Source: Bacillus thuringiensis (GTDB lineage: Bacteria; Bacillota; Bacilli; Bacillales; Bacillaceae_G). Taken from it: a DNA stretch of 64,000 nucleotides. The notes beneath the pieces are model-generated. The model was given only the letters and a program-made list of their open reading frames with translations, was not told the DNA's origin and ran no database searches. Where the stretch lies: assembly GCF_022095615.2 (NCBI RefSeq), contig NZ_CP155559.1, positions 803,501 through 867,500 of the forward strand, written 5' to 3'. A program made the translations under genes and the position numbers. Shown piece after piece: positions 9,061 to 15,784 of the stretch; positions within the stretch are counted from its first letter, which is position 1, and every line of letters starts with the position of its first letter.

Positions 9061-9336
9061 TTATATTTGCCATGGCCACGGTCCTTTGCTCCATTCCCAT
9101 GGAGCATTAGAATAACTATTTCCAAACTGCTGAAGTGGCCCGTATTTTTCTTCGATTTTTTGTTGTAATACTCTTCGTTTATAGGAGAAATCGTTGAATT
9201 GATTTATAGCTGTAGTATCGTTGGGGTGCGTATCTAAATAGAGGGTAAGTTCAACTAATACAAAGTCTAGTTCTTGTAGTTCTTCAATCCATTTGTAATA
9301 TTCATCAGGCAATGTTTGTGTCACGTTTTTATTCAC
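9061..9336 (-). CDS. cotJB: Spore coat protein CotJB
   Basis: The 91-residue protein has the CotJB sequence pattern, beginning in a helical region (YYKWIEELQELDFVLVEL) and ending with a tryptophan/proline-rich tail (NAPWEWSKGPWPWQI). It overlaps cotJA by 4 nt and is 12 nt from cotJC. It is needed with CotJA for CotJC assembly in the coat. Confidence 0.95.
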   Translation of the reverse strand: MNKNVTQTLPDEYYKWIEELQELDFVLVELTLYLDTHPNDTTAINQFNDFSYKRRVLQQKIEEKYGPLQQFGNSYSNAPWEWSKGPWPWQI

Positions 9337-9548
9337 CGTCCTTTTTTGTGAGGATTTTCATAAAAATCATAAAAAGCAGGCCATAAAGTCCCTTTTCTTA
9401 AAGCCTCTTTAGGTGGGAATTGGGGTAAGTTAGGTGGTTGAAATCCCATAAATAGGTGGGGGGGAGTTGAGTAATATTTCTTTCCAATTGGAGGGCAAGG
9501 GTCGTTTGGGCCATGATAAGGTATGTAAGATTTCATAAATTCATCCAT
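9333..9548 (-). CDS. cotJA: Spore coat protein CotJA
   Basis: The 71-residue proline- and tyrosine-rich protein (SYIPYHGPNDPCPPIGKKYY) is the first gene of cotJABC. I chose the ATG at 9548, with AAGGAGG about 8 nt upstream, over an in-frame ATG 12 codons earlier that has no binding site. A sigma-E-type promoter lies 42 nt upstream. Confidence 0.93.
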   Translation of the reverse strand: MDEFMKSYIPYHGPNDPCPPIGKKYYSTPPHLFMGFQPPNLPQFPPKEALRKGTLWPAFYDFYENPHKKGR

Positions 9549-9589
9549 GTTACAAGCCTCCTTTATAAATGAAATATTCATCACTACGT

Positions 9590-9620
9590 ATTGTATTCGT
9601 ACATAATTGCAAATTATGAC
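9590..9620 (-). promoter_or_regulatory. Sigma-E-type promoter of cotJABC
   Basis: Minus strand: GTCATAAT at -35 (9613-9620) and AATACAAT at -10 (9590-9597) with a 15-nt spacer, close to the mother-cell sigma-E pattern (TCATA-like and CATACAnT). The position ahead of a known sigma-E operon supports it. Confidence 0.6.
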
Positions 9621-9656
9621 TCATATAGAAAACTAAGAGGGGTAGGGGGAGTGCGG

Positions 9657-10067
9657 ATGGAAAGTGTTACAACATGTATTGTCTTAGAATCTAAAAACTT
9701 AAAGGAAACATTATATTTTTATGAAGGAATTCTAGGGTTTAAACCGAGCAAGGAGAGGCCACAAATACGTGTAACAGGGGTGTGGTATGATATCGGTTCA
9801 ACGAGAATTTGTTTTGTTGTAAATAGGGGATTGGGAGAGTATCAAGAAACTGTTACCTCATCAGTGAAAGAATTATTGTTAAAAACTACAAATATCGAGC
9901 GGTTAAAGAAAAAGTTAACGTTTTATCAAATATCATTTGTAGAAGAGCGCCATGGTGAAGAAGCTAGAATAATATTTCATGATCCGGATGGTTATATACT
10001 CCAATTCCTTTCCATAGAGAACAGGGAAGAGAGCCTTTTGCAATGTAATAATATGGATGTCGAATGA
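9657..10067 (+). CDS. VOC (glyoxalase/bleomycin resistance) family protein
   Basis: The 136-residue protein has the single-domain VOC fold pattern: an N-terminal ESKNLKETLYFYEGILGFK motif, a central beta region and the C-terminal metal-site style HDPDGYILQFLS. I chose ATG 9657, six bases after AGGGGGA; nearby upstream TTG and GTG codons have poor spacing. Members act as dioxygenases, lyases or drug-binding proteins; no substrate can be assigned. It is divergent from cotJ. Confidence 0.85.
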   Translation: MESVTTCIVLESKNLKETLYFYEGILGFKPSKERPQIRVTGVWYDIGSTRICFVVNRGLGEYQETVTSSVKELLLKTTNIERLKKKLTFYQISFVEERHGEEARIIFHDPDGYILQFLSIENREESLLQCNNMDVE

Positions 10068-10125
10068 AAAAAATATTGACAAGCTTAGGCAAATATTTTA
10101 ATGTGATTGTATAAAATTGTGTATA

Positions 10126-10235
10126 TAAAGGGGAGTAACTTATTACAGTAAAGTCGTCATTACAGGGAGAAACCCTCGGCTTTATTGGCAACGTTTCGTT
10201 GTTAGTGAGACCTTTACCAGCAATGGTAAAGGCCC
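10126..10235 (+). promoter_or_regulatory. yybP-ykoY family (Mn2+) riboswitch
   Basis: The leader shows the conserved parts of this aptamer: AAAGGGGAGUA at the 5' side, AAAGUCGUCA, a small GGGAGAAACCCU hairpin, CGGCUUUAUUG, and GUUAGUGAGACCUUUACC closing P1 (AAAGG with CCUUU). The family binds Mn2+ and usually switches expression on. The CCUUUACC strand (10211-10218) can instead pair with GGUAAAGG (10225-10232), giving a mutually exclusive fold. It controls the DUF1232 and DedA genes downstream. Confidence 0.94.
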
Positions 10236-10250
10236 CTTCTTGTCTTTTTT

Positions 10251-10284
10251 AGGACCCTTACCATACTTGGTAGGGTCCTTTTTG
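10251..10284 (+). terminator. Riboswitch-linked intrinsic terminator
   Basis: Stem AGGACCCTTACCA / TGGTAGGGTCCT with a short loop and a T run. Its 5' arm (CCCUUACCAU, 10255-10264) is complementary, with one mismatch, to AUGGUAAAGG at 10223-10232, so the freed riboswitch strand could open it. Confidence 0.85.
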
Positions 10285-10308
10285 TATACAAAGAGAGGAG
10301 AAATAAAA

Positions 10309-10590
10309 ATGAAAAAACTTATTAGTAGATTAAGAGTTGTATTTCATGTCCGCCGTTTCGTTCCATTCCTATTTGACTTTTTTACTTCAAAAGAGGTTTC
10401 AATAAAGAAGAAAATCTTATCTATTGCTTTTTTAGTTGGTTATGTAGCGATGCCGCTCGATTTCATTCCAGACTTCTTACCGTTCATCGGTATTTTAGAT
10501 GATATTGGAATTGTGTTATTTATTTTAAATCGAATTGTAAAAATGGCGCCAGTTCAATTACAAGAAAAGCATAACGTAAACGTAGGATAG
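10309..10590 (+). CDS. YkvA/DUF1232 family small membrane protein
   Basis: This 93-residue protein has the DUF1232 core: a hydrophobic hairpin with PLDFIPDFLPFIGILDD (about residues 48-64). The ATG at 10309 follows GAGAGGAG. It is the first gene behind the Mn riboswitch and is followed 11 nt later by the DedA gene. A 93-residue DUF1232 protein and DedA are also the reported upstream neighbours of the ena appendage cluster. Function unknown. Confidence 0.9.
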   Translation: MKKLISRLRVVFHVRRFVPFLFDFFTSKEVSIKKKILSIAFLVGYVAMPLDFIPDFLPFIGILDDIGIVLFILNRIVKMAPVQLQEKHNVNVG

Positions 10591-10601
10591 GAGTTAAAAA
10601 T

Positions 10602-11207
10602 ATGGAGCAAATGATTTTAGATATAATCGAGTTTTTAAAGCAGTTTTCTTATTTTGGAGTTGTGTTAGCTTTAACGTTTGAATTTATTCCAGCAGAAGTA
10701 GTTTTGCCCATGGTTGGATATTGGGTATACGAGGGTGATATGAATTTTTGGCTAGCTGTATTAGCTGGAACACTTGGTGGAACGACAGGACCTTTAACGT
10801 TATATGCCCTCGGTTATTACGGTGGTCGTCCTCTATTAATAAAATACGGGAAATACTTCTTTATTAAAGAAGAACAAATTCAAAAAGCAGATGATTTCTT
10901 TGAGAAATATGGGCCAGTTGTAGCGTTTGTTGGACGCTTTGTACCGGGAGTTCGAACGCTTATTTCTGTTCCATGTGGTATGGCGAAAATGAACATATGG
11001 AAATTTAGCATATATACATTTGTAGCAATGTTCCCGTTAACGACTTTGTATATTTATTTTGGGATGAAATTAGGTCCGCATTGGGCAAAAGCGGCGGATG
11101 TTGTTGGGCAATATATGCTACCTATAGTAGGAGGCATTATTCTTATCGTGGCTAGTATCTTTGTCTATAAATATATGAAAAAAAGAAACAAATCGGAATC
11201 TATCTAG
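10602..11207 (+). CDS. DedA family (SNARE-associated/VTT domain) membrane protein
   Basis: The 201-residue protein has the VTT-domain motifs EFIPAEVVLPMVGYW at the N-terminus and FVGRFVPGVRTLISVPCGMAKM at about 109-130, with four to five membrane segments. DedA proteins include undecaprenyl-phosphate and phospholipid flippases and affect proton-dependent processes. Here it lies in a Mn-riboswitch operon, a link less usual than the TerC/MntP exporters. No terminator is visible between it and enaA 110 nt downstream. Confidence 0.92.
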   Translation: MEQMILDIIEFLKQFSYFGVVLALTFEFIPAEVVLPMVGYWVYEGDMNFWLAVLAGTLGGTTGPLTLYALGYYGGRPLLIKYGKYFFIKEEQIQKADDFFEKYGPVVAFVGRFVPGVRTLISVPCGMAKMNIWKFSIYTFVAMFPLTTLYIYFGMKLGPHWAKAADVVGQYMLPIVGGIILIVASIFVYKYMKKRNKSESI

Positions 11208-11317
11208 TCATTGGTACTGGAATTTGCATATTTTTTGAAAATAGATGAATAGTACAGGCAAAAGACTCTAAGGGACATACACATATAGGGAATAAGTAAG
11301 AGAGAGGGGAATTTTCT

Positions 11318-11686
11318 ATGTCTTGTGAGTGCTCAGGGGTGGCATTAACGTGTTGTCCAGATAAAAATTATGTGCAAGATAAAGTGTGTAGCCCATGGTC
11401 AGGAACTGTAGTAGCGACTGCTATTACGAATGTACTGTACAACAATAATATTAATCAAAACGTAATTGGAACAGGGTTTGTTCGATATGATGTCGGGCCA
11501 GCAGCGATAACGTTAACGGTTCTTGATTCAGCTGGGAATACACTTGATACCCAAACTTTAAATCCGGGAACAAGTATTGCTTTTACGTATCGCCGTTTTG
11601 AAACAATTGAGGTAACTTTACCAGCTGCAACAGCTGGGACATATCAAGGTGAGTTCTGTATCACGACGCGTTATCCACTTTCATAG
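11318..11686 (+). CDS. enaA: S-type endospore appendage subunit EnaA (DUF3992)
   Basis: The 122-residue protein has the Ena subunit plan: a short N-terminal connector with Cys12-Cys13 and Cys24, a beta-jellyroll core, and a C-terminal GEFCITTRY (Cys114) fitting the G-x2-C-x4-Y motif. These cysteines form the cross-subunit disulfides that make the fibres heat- and protease-resistant. A good GAGAGAGGGG site precedes the ATG. Gene order and neighbours (DUF1232, dedA upstream; enaB forward; enaC reverse; phosphatase downstream) match the described ena locus. Whether it is ena1 or ena2 type needs alignment. Confidence 0.92.
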   Translation: MSCECSGVALTCCPDKNYVQDKVCSPWSGTVVATAITNVLYNNNINQNVIGTGFVRYDVGPAAITLTVLDSAGNTLDTQTLNPGTSIAFTYRRFETIEVTLPAATAGTYQGEFCITTRYPLS

Positions 11687-11706
11687 AAGAATAGGAGAGG
11701 GCTAAA

Positions 11707-12045
11707 ATGGGAAATTCTAGTTTATCTTGTTGCTCCAATAATACGCTTGTACAAGATCAAGTATGTATAGATTGGTCCGCTACTGGTGCGGTAACCGAAA
11801 CGGTGTATACGAATAATATTACGCAAGATTTATATGCATCAGGTTATGTGAAATATGATGTAGGTACAGCTCCAATTACCGTGAATTTTTTAGTAGGAGC
11901 GACAGTGGTGAATACAATTACTGTACAACCACAAAGTAGTGGATCCTTTACAGTAAGGTACTTTACTACAATTCAAATCGTAACGACAGGAACGGGAGTA
12001 AGCCAAGGACAATTATGTCTAACGGTACGTTATCCAATTTCATAA
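11707..12045 (+). CDS. enaB: S-type endospore appendage major subunit EnaB (DUF3992)
   Basis: The 112-residue paralogue of EnaA has a connector with Cys8-Cys9, then VQDQVC with Cys20, a jellyroll core (QDLYASGYVKYDVGTAPI) and C-terminal GQLCLTVRY with Cys104. EnaB is the main helical-fibre subunit of S-type appendages. It is 20 nt downstream of enaA in one operon closed by a strong terminator. From memory it is similar to, but clearly different from, the Ena1B used for the fibre structure, so an Ena2-type allele is plausible; this was not computed. Confidence 0.92.
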   Translation: MGNSSLSCCSNNTLVQDQVCIDWSATGAVTETVYTNNITQDLYASGYVKYDVGTAPITVNFLVGATVVNTITVQPQSSGSFTVRYFTTIQIVTTGTGVSQGQLCLTVRYPIS

Positions 12046-12046
12046 G

Positions 12047-12076
12047 AAAAAGCATACCGTAATGGTATGCTTTTTT
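12047..12076 (+). terminator. Terminator of enaAB
   Basis: Stem AAAAAGCATACC / GGTATGCTTTTTT with a GTAAT loop, directly after enaB. Confidence 0.9.
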
Positions 12077-12108
12077 ATATAGTTTGTAAGTTGAGGTCAT
12101 AAATAATT

Positions 12109-12528
12109 TTATAGGCAAAATGAGAATTGACAACAATATTTTCCTTCTATATACCGAGTTGGGTTATTGGAAATATTAATAATTTTCACAGATTGTAATG
12201 ATTGGCCTGTATATGACATTGTGTTGCCAGGATAGACAGTAAAAGTATTTGTCACCTGTCCAATAATTTGAACCGTAACCGCTTCAGTACTACTAGTACT
12301 ATTATACACAGAAATGGTACCCGATATTTTAAGTACACCATCTCCTTCCCATAAGATTAATGTAGAACTTTCAGAAGGCGGTGGAATTTCTTTTGTTATA
12401 AAAAAATTACCAGCGAATTCATTGTTGACTAATTCACAAGATGGTGGGTTTGGGGGATTAGGTGGATCATAGGGAGGGCAAATGATAGATAAAGGGGCAT
12501 AGCAGCCGATATTTTTTTTACAAGCCAT
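12109..12528 (-). CDS. enaC: Endospore appendage protein EnaC (DUF3992)
   Basis: The 139-residue protein carries a DUF3992-like jellyroll preceded by a longer, proline-rich N-terminus (residues 18-29, PPYDPPNPPNPP) with Cys3, Cys9, Cys17 and Cys30. It ends GKYCCQFSFCL, a variant of the Ena C-terminal cysteine motif. It lies convergent to enaAB, as in the known cluster, where EnaC is also required for S-type fibres. GGGAGGAG precedes the ATG. The proline-rich extension suggests a role different from the fibre body, such as anchoring; this is inference. Confidence 0.88.
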   Translation of the reverse strand: MACKKNIGCYAPLSIICPPYDPPNPPNPPSCELVNNEFAGNFFITKEIPPPSESSTLILWEGDGVLKISGTISVYNSTSSTEAVTVQIIGQVTNTFTVYPGNTMSYTGQSLQSVKIINISNNPTRYIEGKYCCQFSFCL

Positions 12529-12833
12529 TAATAGCTCCTCCCTTCATAGTTTCTTTTTTATTACTATTAAATGTTGCAAAACGATAGTTGTGTTAAGAAA
12601 GAGGAAAAAAATTTATGAAAGTTTGTTTAATAGGCTTCCAACTCATAATAATGAATAAGAGTCTGTTAGACAAAAGGTGGTTGTATAAGATAATACAAGT
12701 AATGTTGGATGTCACGGAAAATTGACTGTATATTTACAAAAGTGAAATAAATTTTATTTGTAATTTATACGAAGTTAATATGTGTTCAGTACAATAAGCA
12801 TTGTAATTAATTTATTATATGAGGAGGATTCAC
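12529..12833. other. 305-bp gap between enaC and the phosphoesterase gene
   Basis: Holds the divergent start regions of enaC and the phosphoesterase gene. A TTGACT hexamer lies near 12723 with a weak AAATAA 17 nt later. I see no ORF with a ribosome binding site and no strong hairpin. Confidence 0.4.
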
Positions 12834-15293
12834 GTGGACAGAACTGCTTTACGAAAAGTAAAAGGCCTTATTGGATTATTCATGGTTTTTGTATTAGCAT
12901 TCGTATCATTTCCGTGGAGTACATCAGTCAAAGCGGAAGAGAAGAAGCAAGAAAAGGCACCAAGTGAAAAGAAGATAGTTTTTCCAGTTGTAAGTGATGT
13001 ACATATTAAAAATAGTGGAACGGATGATACGTTTCGCTGGAAACGAGCAATCGAGCAACTTAATACACTTGCACCTAAACAAGATGCGTTCGTAATTGTG
13101 GGAGATTTTACTGATTCAGGATCGGTACAACAATATGATCGTTTCATGCAAGTATATAATGAAAATGCAAATAAAGATGCCGTGCGAATGAACTCTCTTG
13201 GTAACCATGATTATTGGAATGGTTTATCTGTAGAAGGAGCACAGAAACGATTCTTAGAAAAAACAGGTATGGAATCGATTTACTATCATAAAGTGGTGAA
13301 AGGGTATCACTTCCTTGTAATGTCTCCAGAGGATGGGACAACTCATGGATATTATTCAGACAAGCAAATTAATTGGTTAAAAGAAGAGATGGCAAAAGCG
13401 CAAAAAGATGATCCAGAAAAACCAATTTTCGTATTTTTACACCAACATATTAAAGATACAGTATACGGTAGCCAAGAATGGGGAACGAAAGATAGTGCGA
13501 AAATTAATGAGGTATTAAAACAATACCCACAGGTTATTACGTTTTCAGGTCATTCACATTATCCGTTAGATGATCCAAGATCGATTCATCAAAAAGACTT
13601 TACATCAGTTGGTACATCTTCTGTAAGCTATATGGAAGTTGAAGGTGGTAAAGTACAAGGAAATATCCCGCCAGGAGCTAGTACATTAAGCCAAGGTTTA
13701 TTAGTAGAAGTAGATGATAAAGAAGTAACGATTAATCGCCGTGATTTCCATACGAATTCTTGGACAGGCGAACCGTGGAAAATCCAGTTGCCATCAAAGA
13801 AAGAAACTTTTACACATGTAGAAGATCGTGATAAAGAAAAACCATACTTTGCAAAAGATGCAAAGCTTGCTGTATCCAATGTAACAGAAAATGCAGTAAC
13901 AGTAACATTCCAGCAAGCGTTGGACAACCTTCTTGTTCATTCTTACCGTGTACAAGCGAGAGATAAGCAAACGGGAGAAATAAAGAATAAATTGTTGGCA
14001 TTCTCAGAGTTTTATCGTGATCCAGTACCAAAAGAGCTGACATTTACACTTGCCGGATTAGATGGTGGGAAAACATATACACTGGAAGTCGTTGCAATTG
14101 ATTCATTCGGCAATGAAAGTGTACAACCATTAACGGCAGAAATTACTACGAAAAAAGATAATATTGACCCGAATGTGAAAGTACCAAAGGCGGATGTTTT
14201 TGATGTGAACTTTGCAGATGGTACATTTAAAGACAATTCATCATTTGGTACAAAAGGTGATGTTAAAGGCAATGTGACTATTGAATATGATAAAGCATTG
14301 AAAAAGAATGTTATGAAGCTAAACGGAAAAGCAAATACATTTGGATTTCTTCCGTTTTCAGCAGCACAAAAAGAGAAAGTAGCAAACACGTTTACGTTAG
14401 AAACTGTATTTTCAATGAATGAAATCCGTGGGCAAGGTATTTTACAAAATACAGAGAGCGGCGGAATTGGCTTTGAATCTACAGGAAGTGGATATGTTGA
14501 ATTATGGGCTCATATTGGCGGTAGCTATAAGCGTGTTGGCGTTCAATTAGAGGCAAATAAAACGTACCACTTAACTGGAACGTATAATGGAAGTGAAGTA
14601 GCCATTTACGTAGATGGTAAAAAAGTAAATAGCCAGCCAGCTACAGGGAAAGTATATCACCCGAACGTACCATTTGCACTTGGTGCAGATCCAGATAGCA
14701 ATGGGAATGGTGGTATTCCGTTAAATGGACAAATTGCGCTTGCGAAATTATATAGTAAAGCGTTAAGTTCTTCAGAAGTATTAGCAGCATATAATGAGTT
14801 TTCTAACCGTACAAAGTTAGAAGAAGTAAATGCTTTATATGAAGAGCTTGGAAAAGTAAAAGAAGTGTTAGCTGGTACGTATGAGTTTGGTGATAAGCCA
14901 GGTCAATATTCAAAGGAAGCATTTCAAGAATTAGAGAAAAGCTATAATAATGCAAAGCAAGCATTTGAAAATGTAGGAAGTACTGGAGAGAAAATCGTTC
15001 AAGCGTATAACGAATTAAAAACAGCTAATGTGACATTTATACAATCTAAAGTAGTAGAACAACCGAAAACACCGAAAGAAAAATTACAAATCAATATTGA
15101 ATCTGCAAAAGCAGTAGTGAAAAAAGCGCAATCTACAAATGTAACGGACGGTTCAGTGAAATCATTGAGTCAAAAAATTACAGTGGCAGAATCTGTGTTA
15201 AAAGATGCGAAAGTAAAAGATGCACAAGTAGAAACGATGAATCGTACGATGGAATATGCGATTTCACTCGTTGAAAAAAGCATAAACAAATAA
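12834..15293 (+). CDS. Secreted calcineurin-like phosphoesterase with FN3-like, LamG-like and helical repeat domains
   Basis: The 819-residue protein starts at GTG 12834 (GAGGAGGATTCAC upstream) with a signal peptide cleaved after VKA (residue 34). A metallophosphatase domain (about 48-270) shows SDVH (Asp55, His57), GDFTD, GNHDYW, LHQH and GHSHYP metal-site motifs. It is followed by an FN3-like domain (about 341-439), a LamG/concanavalin-like domain (about 455-655) and two FIVAR-like helical repeats to the end. It should hydrolyse phosphoesters outside the cell, with the accessory domains binding wall or glycans. No sortase motif or SLH domain is seen. A phosphatase gene is the known downstream neighbour of ena. 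Confidence 0.88.
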   Translation: MDRTALRKVKGLIGLFMVFVLAFVSFPWSTSVKAEEKKQEKAPSEKKIVFPVVSDVHIKNSGTDDTFRWKRAIEQLNTLAPKQDAFVIVGDFTDSGSVQQYDRFMQVYNENANKDAVRMNSLGNHDYWNGLSVEGAQKRFLEKTGMESIYYHKVVKGYHFLVMSPEDGTTHGYYSDKQINWLKEEMAKAQKDDPEKPIFVFLHQHIKDTVYGSQEWGTKDSAKINEVLKQYPQVITFSGHSHYPLDDPRSIHQKDFTSVGTSSVSYMEVEGGKVQGNIPPGASTLSQGLLVEVDDKEVTINRRDFHTNSWTGEPWKIQLPSKKETFTHVEDRDKEKPYFAKDAKLAVSNVTENAVTVTFQQALDNLLVHSYRVQARDKQTGEIKNKLLAFSEFYRDPVPKELTFTLAGLDGGKTYTLEVVAIDSFGNESVQPLTAEITTKKDNIDPNVKVPKADVFDVNFADGTFKDNSSFGTKGDVKGNVTIEYDKALKKNVMKLNGKANTFGFLPFSAAQKEKVANTFTLETVFSMNEIRGQGILQNTESGGIGFESTGSGYVELWAHIGGSYKRVGVQLEANKTYHLTGTYNGSEVAIYVDGKKVNSQPATGKVYHPNVPFALGADPDSNGNGGIPLNGQIALAKLYSKALSSSEVLAAYNEFSNRTKLEEVNALYEELGKVKEVLAGTYEFGDKPGQYSKEAFQELEKSYNNAKQAFENVGSTGEKIVQAYNELKTANVTFIQSKVVEQPKTPKEKLQINIESAKAVVKKAQSTNVTDGSVKSLSQKITVAESVLKDAKVKDAQVETMNRTMEYAISLVEKSINK

Positions 15294-15303
15294 GAGAGAA
15301 GAA

Positions 15304-15334
15304 AAGAAGCTTATCATGATAGGCTTCTTTTTTG
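15304..15334 (+). terminator. Rho-independent terminator
   Basis: Near-perfect hairpin AAGAAGCTTATCA / TGATAGGCTTCTT with a T run after the phosphoesterase gene. Confidence 0.85.
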
Positions 15335-15372
15335 TTATACTAAAAATAGTATAGAATGAGGGAGCGAATAAT

Positions 15373-15573
15373 TTGGAAGAGAAAAAGCTAAAAAGAATTC
15401 TTGAATATGTATGGATCGCGGTTGTGCTCCTTGTAGGATATTATTTCTTAAAAGAAAAAAGTATATGGGTTTTATTTTTAATGACGTTTTTATTAGCGGG
15501 TTTAGGCACGTTATTTATTAATTTCTTCTTTGACAGTTTAAATGCATGGAAGAAAAAGAAGGGAACGAAGTAA
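15373..15573 (+). CDS. Small membrane protein, unknown function
   Basis: A 66-residue protein with two hydrophobic segments (about 13-27 and 31-53) and a lysine-rich C-terminus. The TTG start at 15373 has GAGGGAG upstream. It is followed 12 nt later by another tiny membrane-protein gene, so the two probably form an operon. I do not recognise a family. Confidence 0.7.
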   Translation: MEEKKLKRILEYVWIAVVLLVGYYFLKEKSIWVLFLMTFLLAGLGTLFINFFFDSLNAWKKKKGTK

Positions 15574-15585
15574 AGGAGGGAATAT

Positions 15586-15756
15586 ATGCAAAAGTGGAAG
15601 CTTATATATCAGGTGATTATTTTCCTATTGCTTGTAGGTATTGGCGTTTTTAAATATTCTACACCAATAGGGAATTGGGCATCGTTTACAGCTTGCATCG
15701 GCATATTTTTCATTTTACAATCGTTAACGAAAAAATATAATAATATAACAAAATAG
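15586..15756 (+). CDS. Very small membrane protein (56 aa), unknown function
   Basis: ATG at 15586 with a strong AAAGGAGG site 8 nt upstream; 56 codons ending in TAG at 15754-15756. The product is MQKWKLIYQVIIFLLLVGIG followed by a short loop, a second hydrophobic segment (WASFTACIGIFFILQSL) and a basic tail. The stop lies in the downstream terminator stem. Gene pairing with the 66-residue protein and the good binding site argue that it is real. Confidence 0.75.
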   Translation: MQKWKLIYQVIIFLLLVGIGVFKYSTPIGNWASFTACIGIFFILQSLTKKYNNITK

Positions 15757-15783
15757 CTCGCCGTTTTATCGGCGAGCTATTTT
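15750..15783. terminator. Bidirectional terminator
   Basis: 14-bp perfect stem AAAATAGCTCGCCG / CGGCGAGCTATTTT with a TTTTAT loop, between convergent genes. Confidence 0.9.
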
Positions 15784-15784
15784 G

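Noticed and set aside
11208..11317. Sigma-K promoter for enaAB
   Set aside because: A CATACACATA segment is present near 11276, but no -35 AC at the right spacing and the -10 is off-pattern; not strong enough to list.
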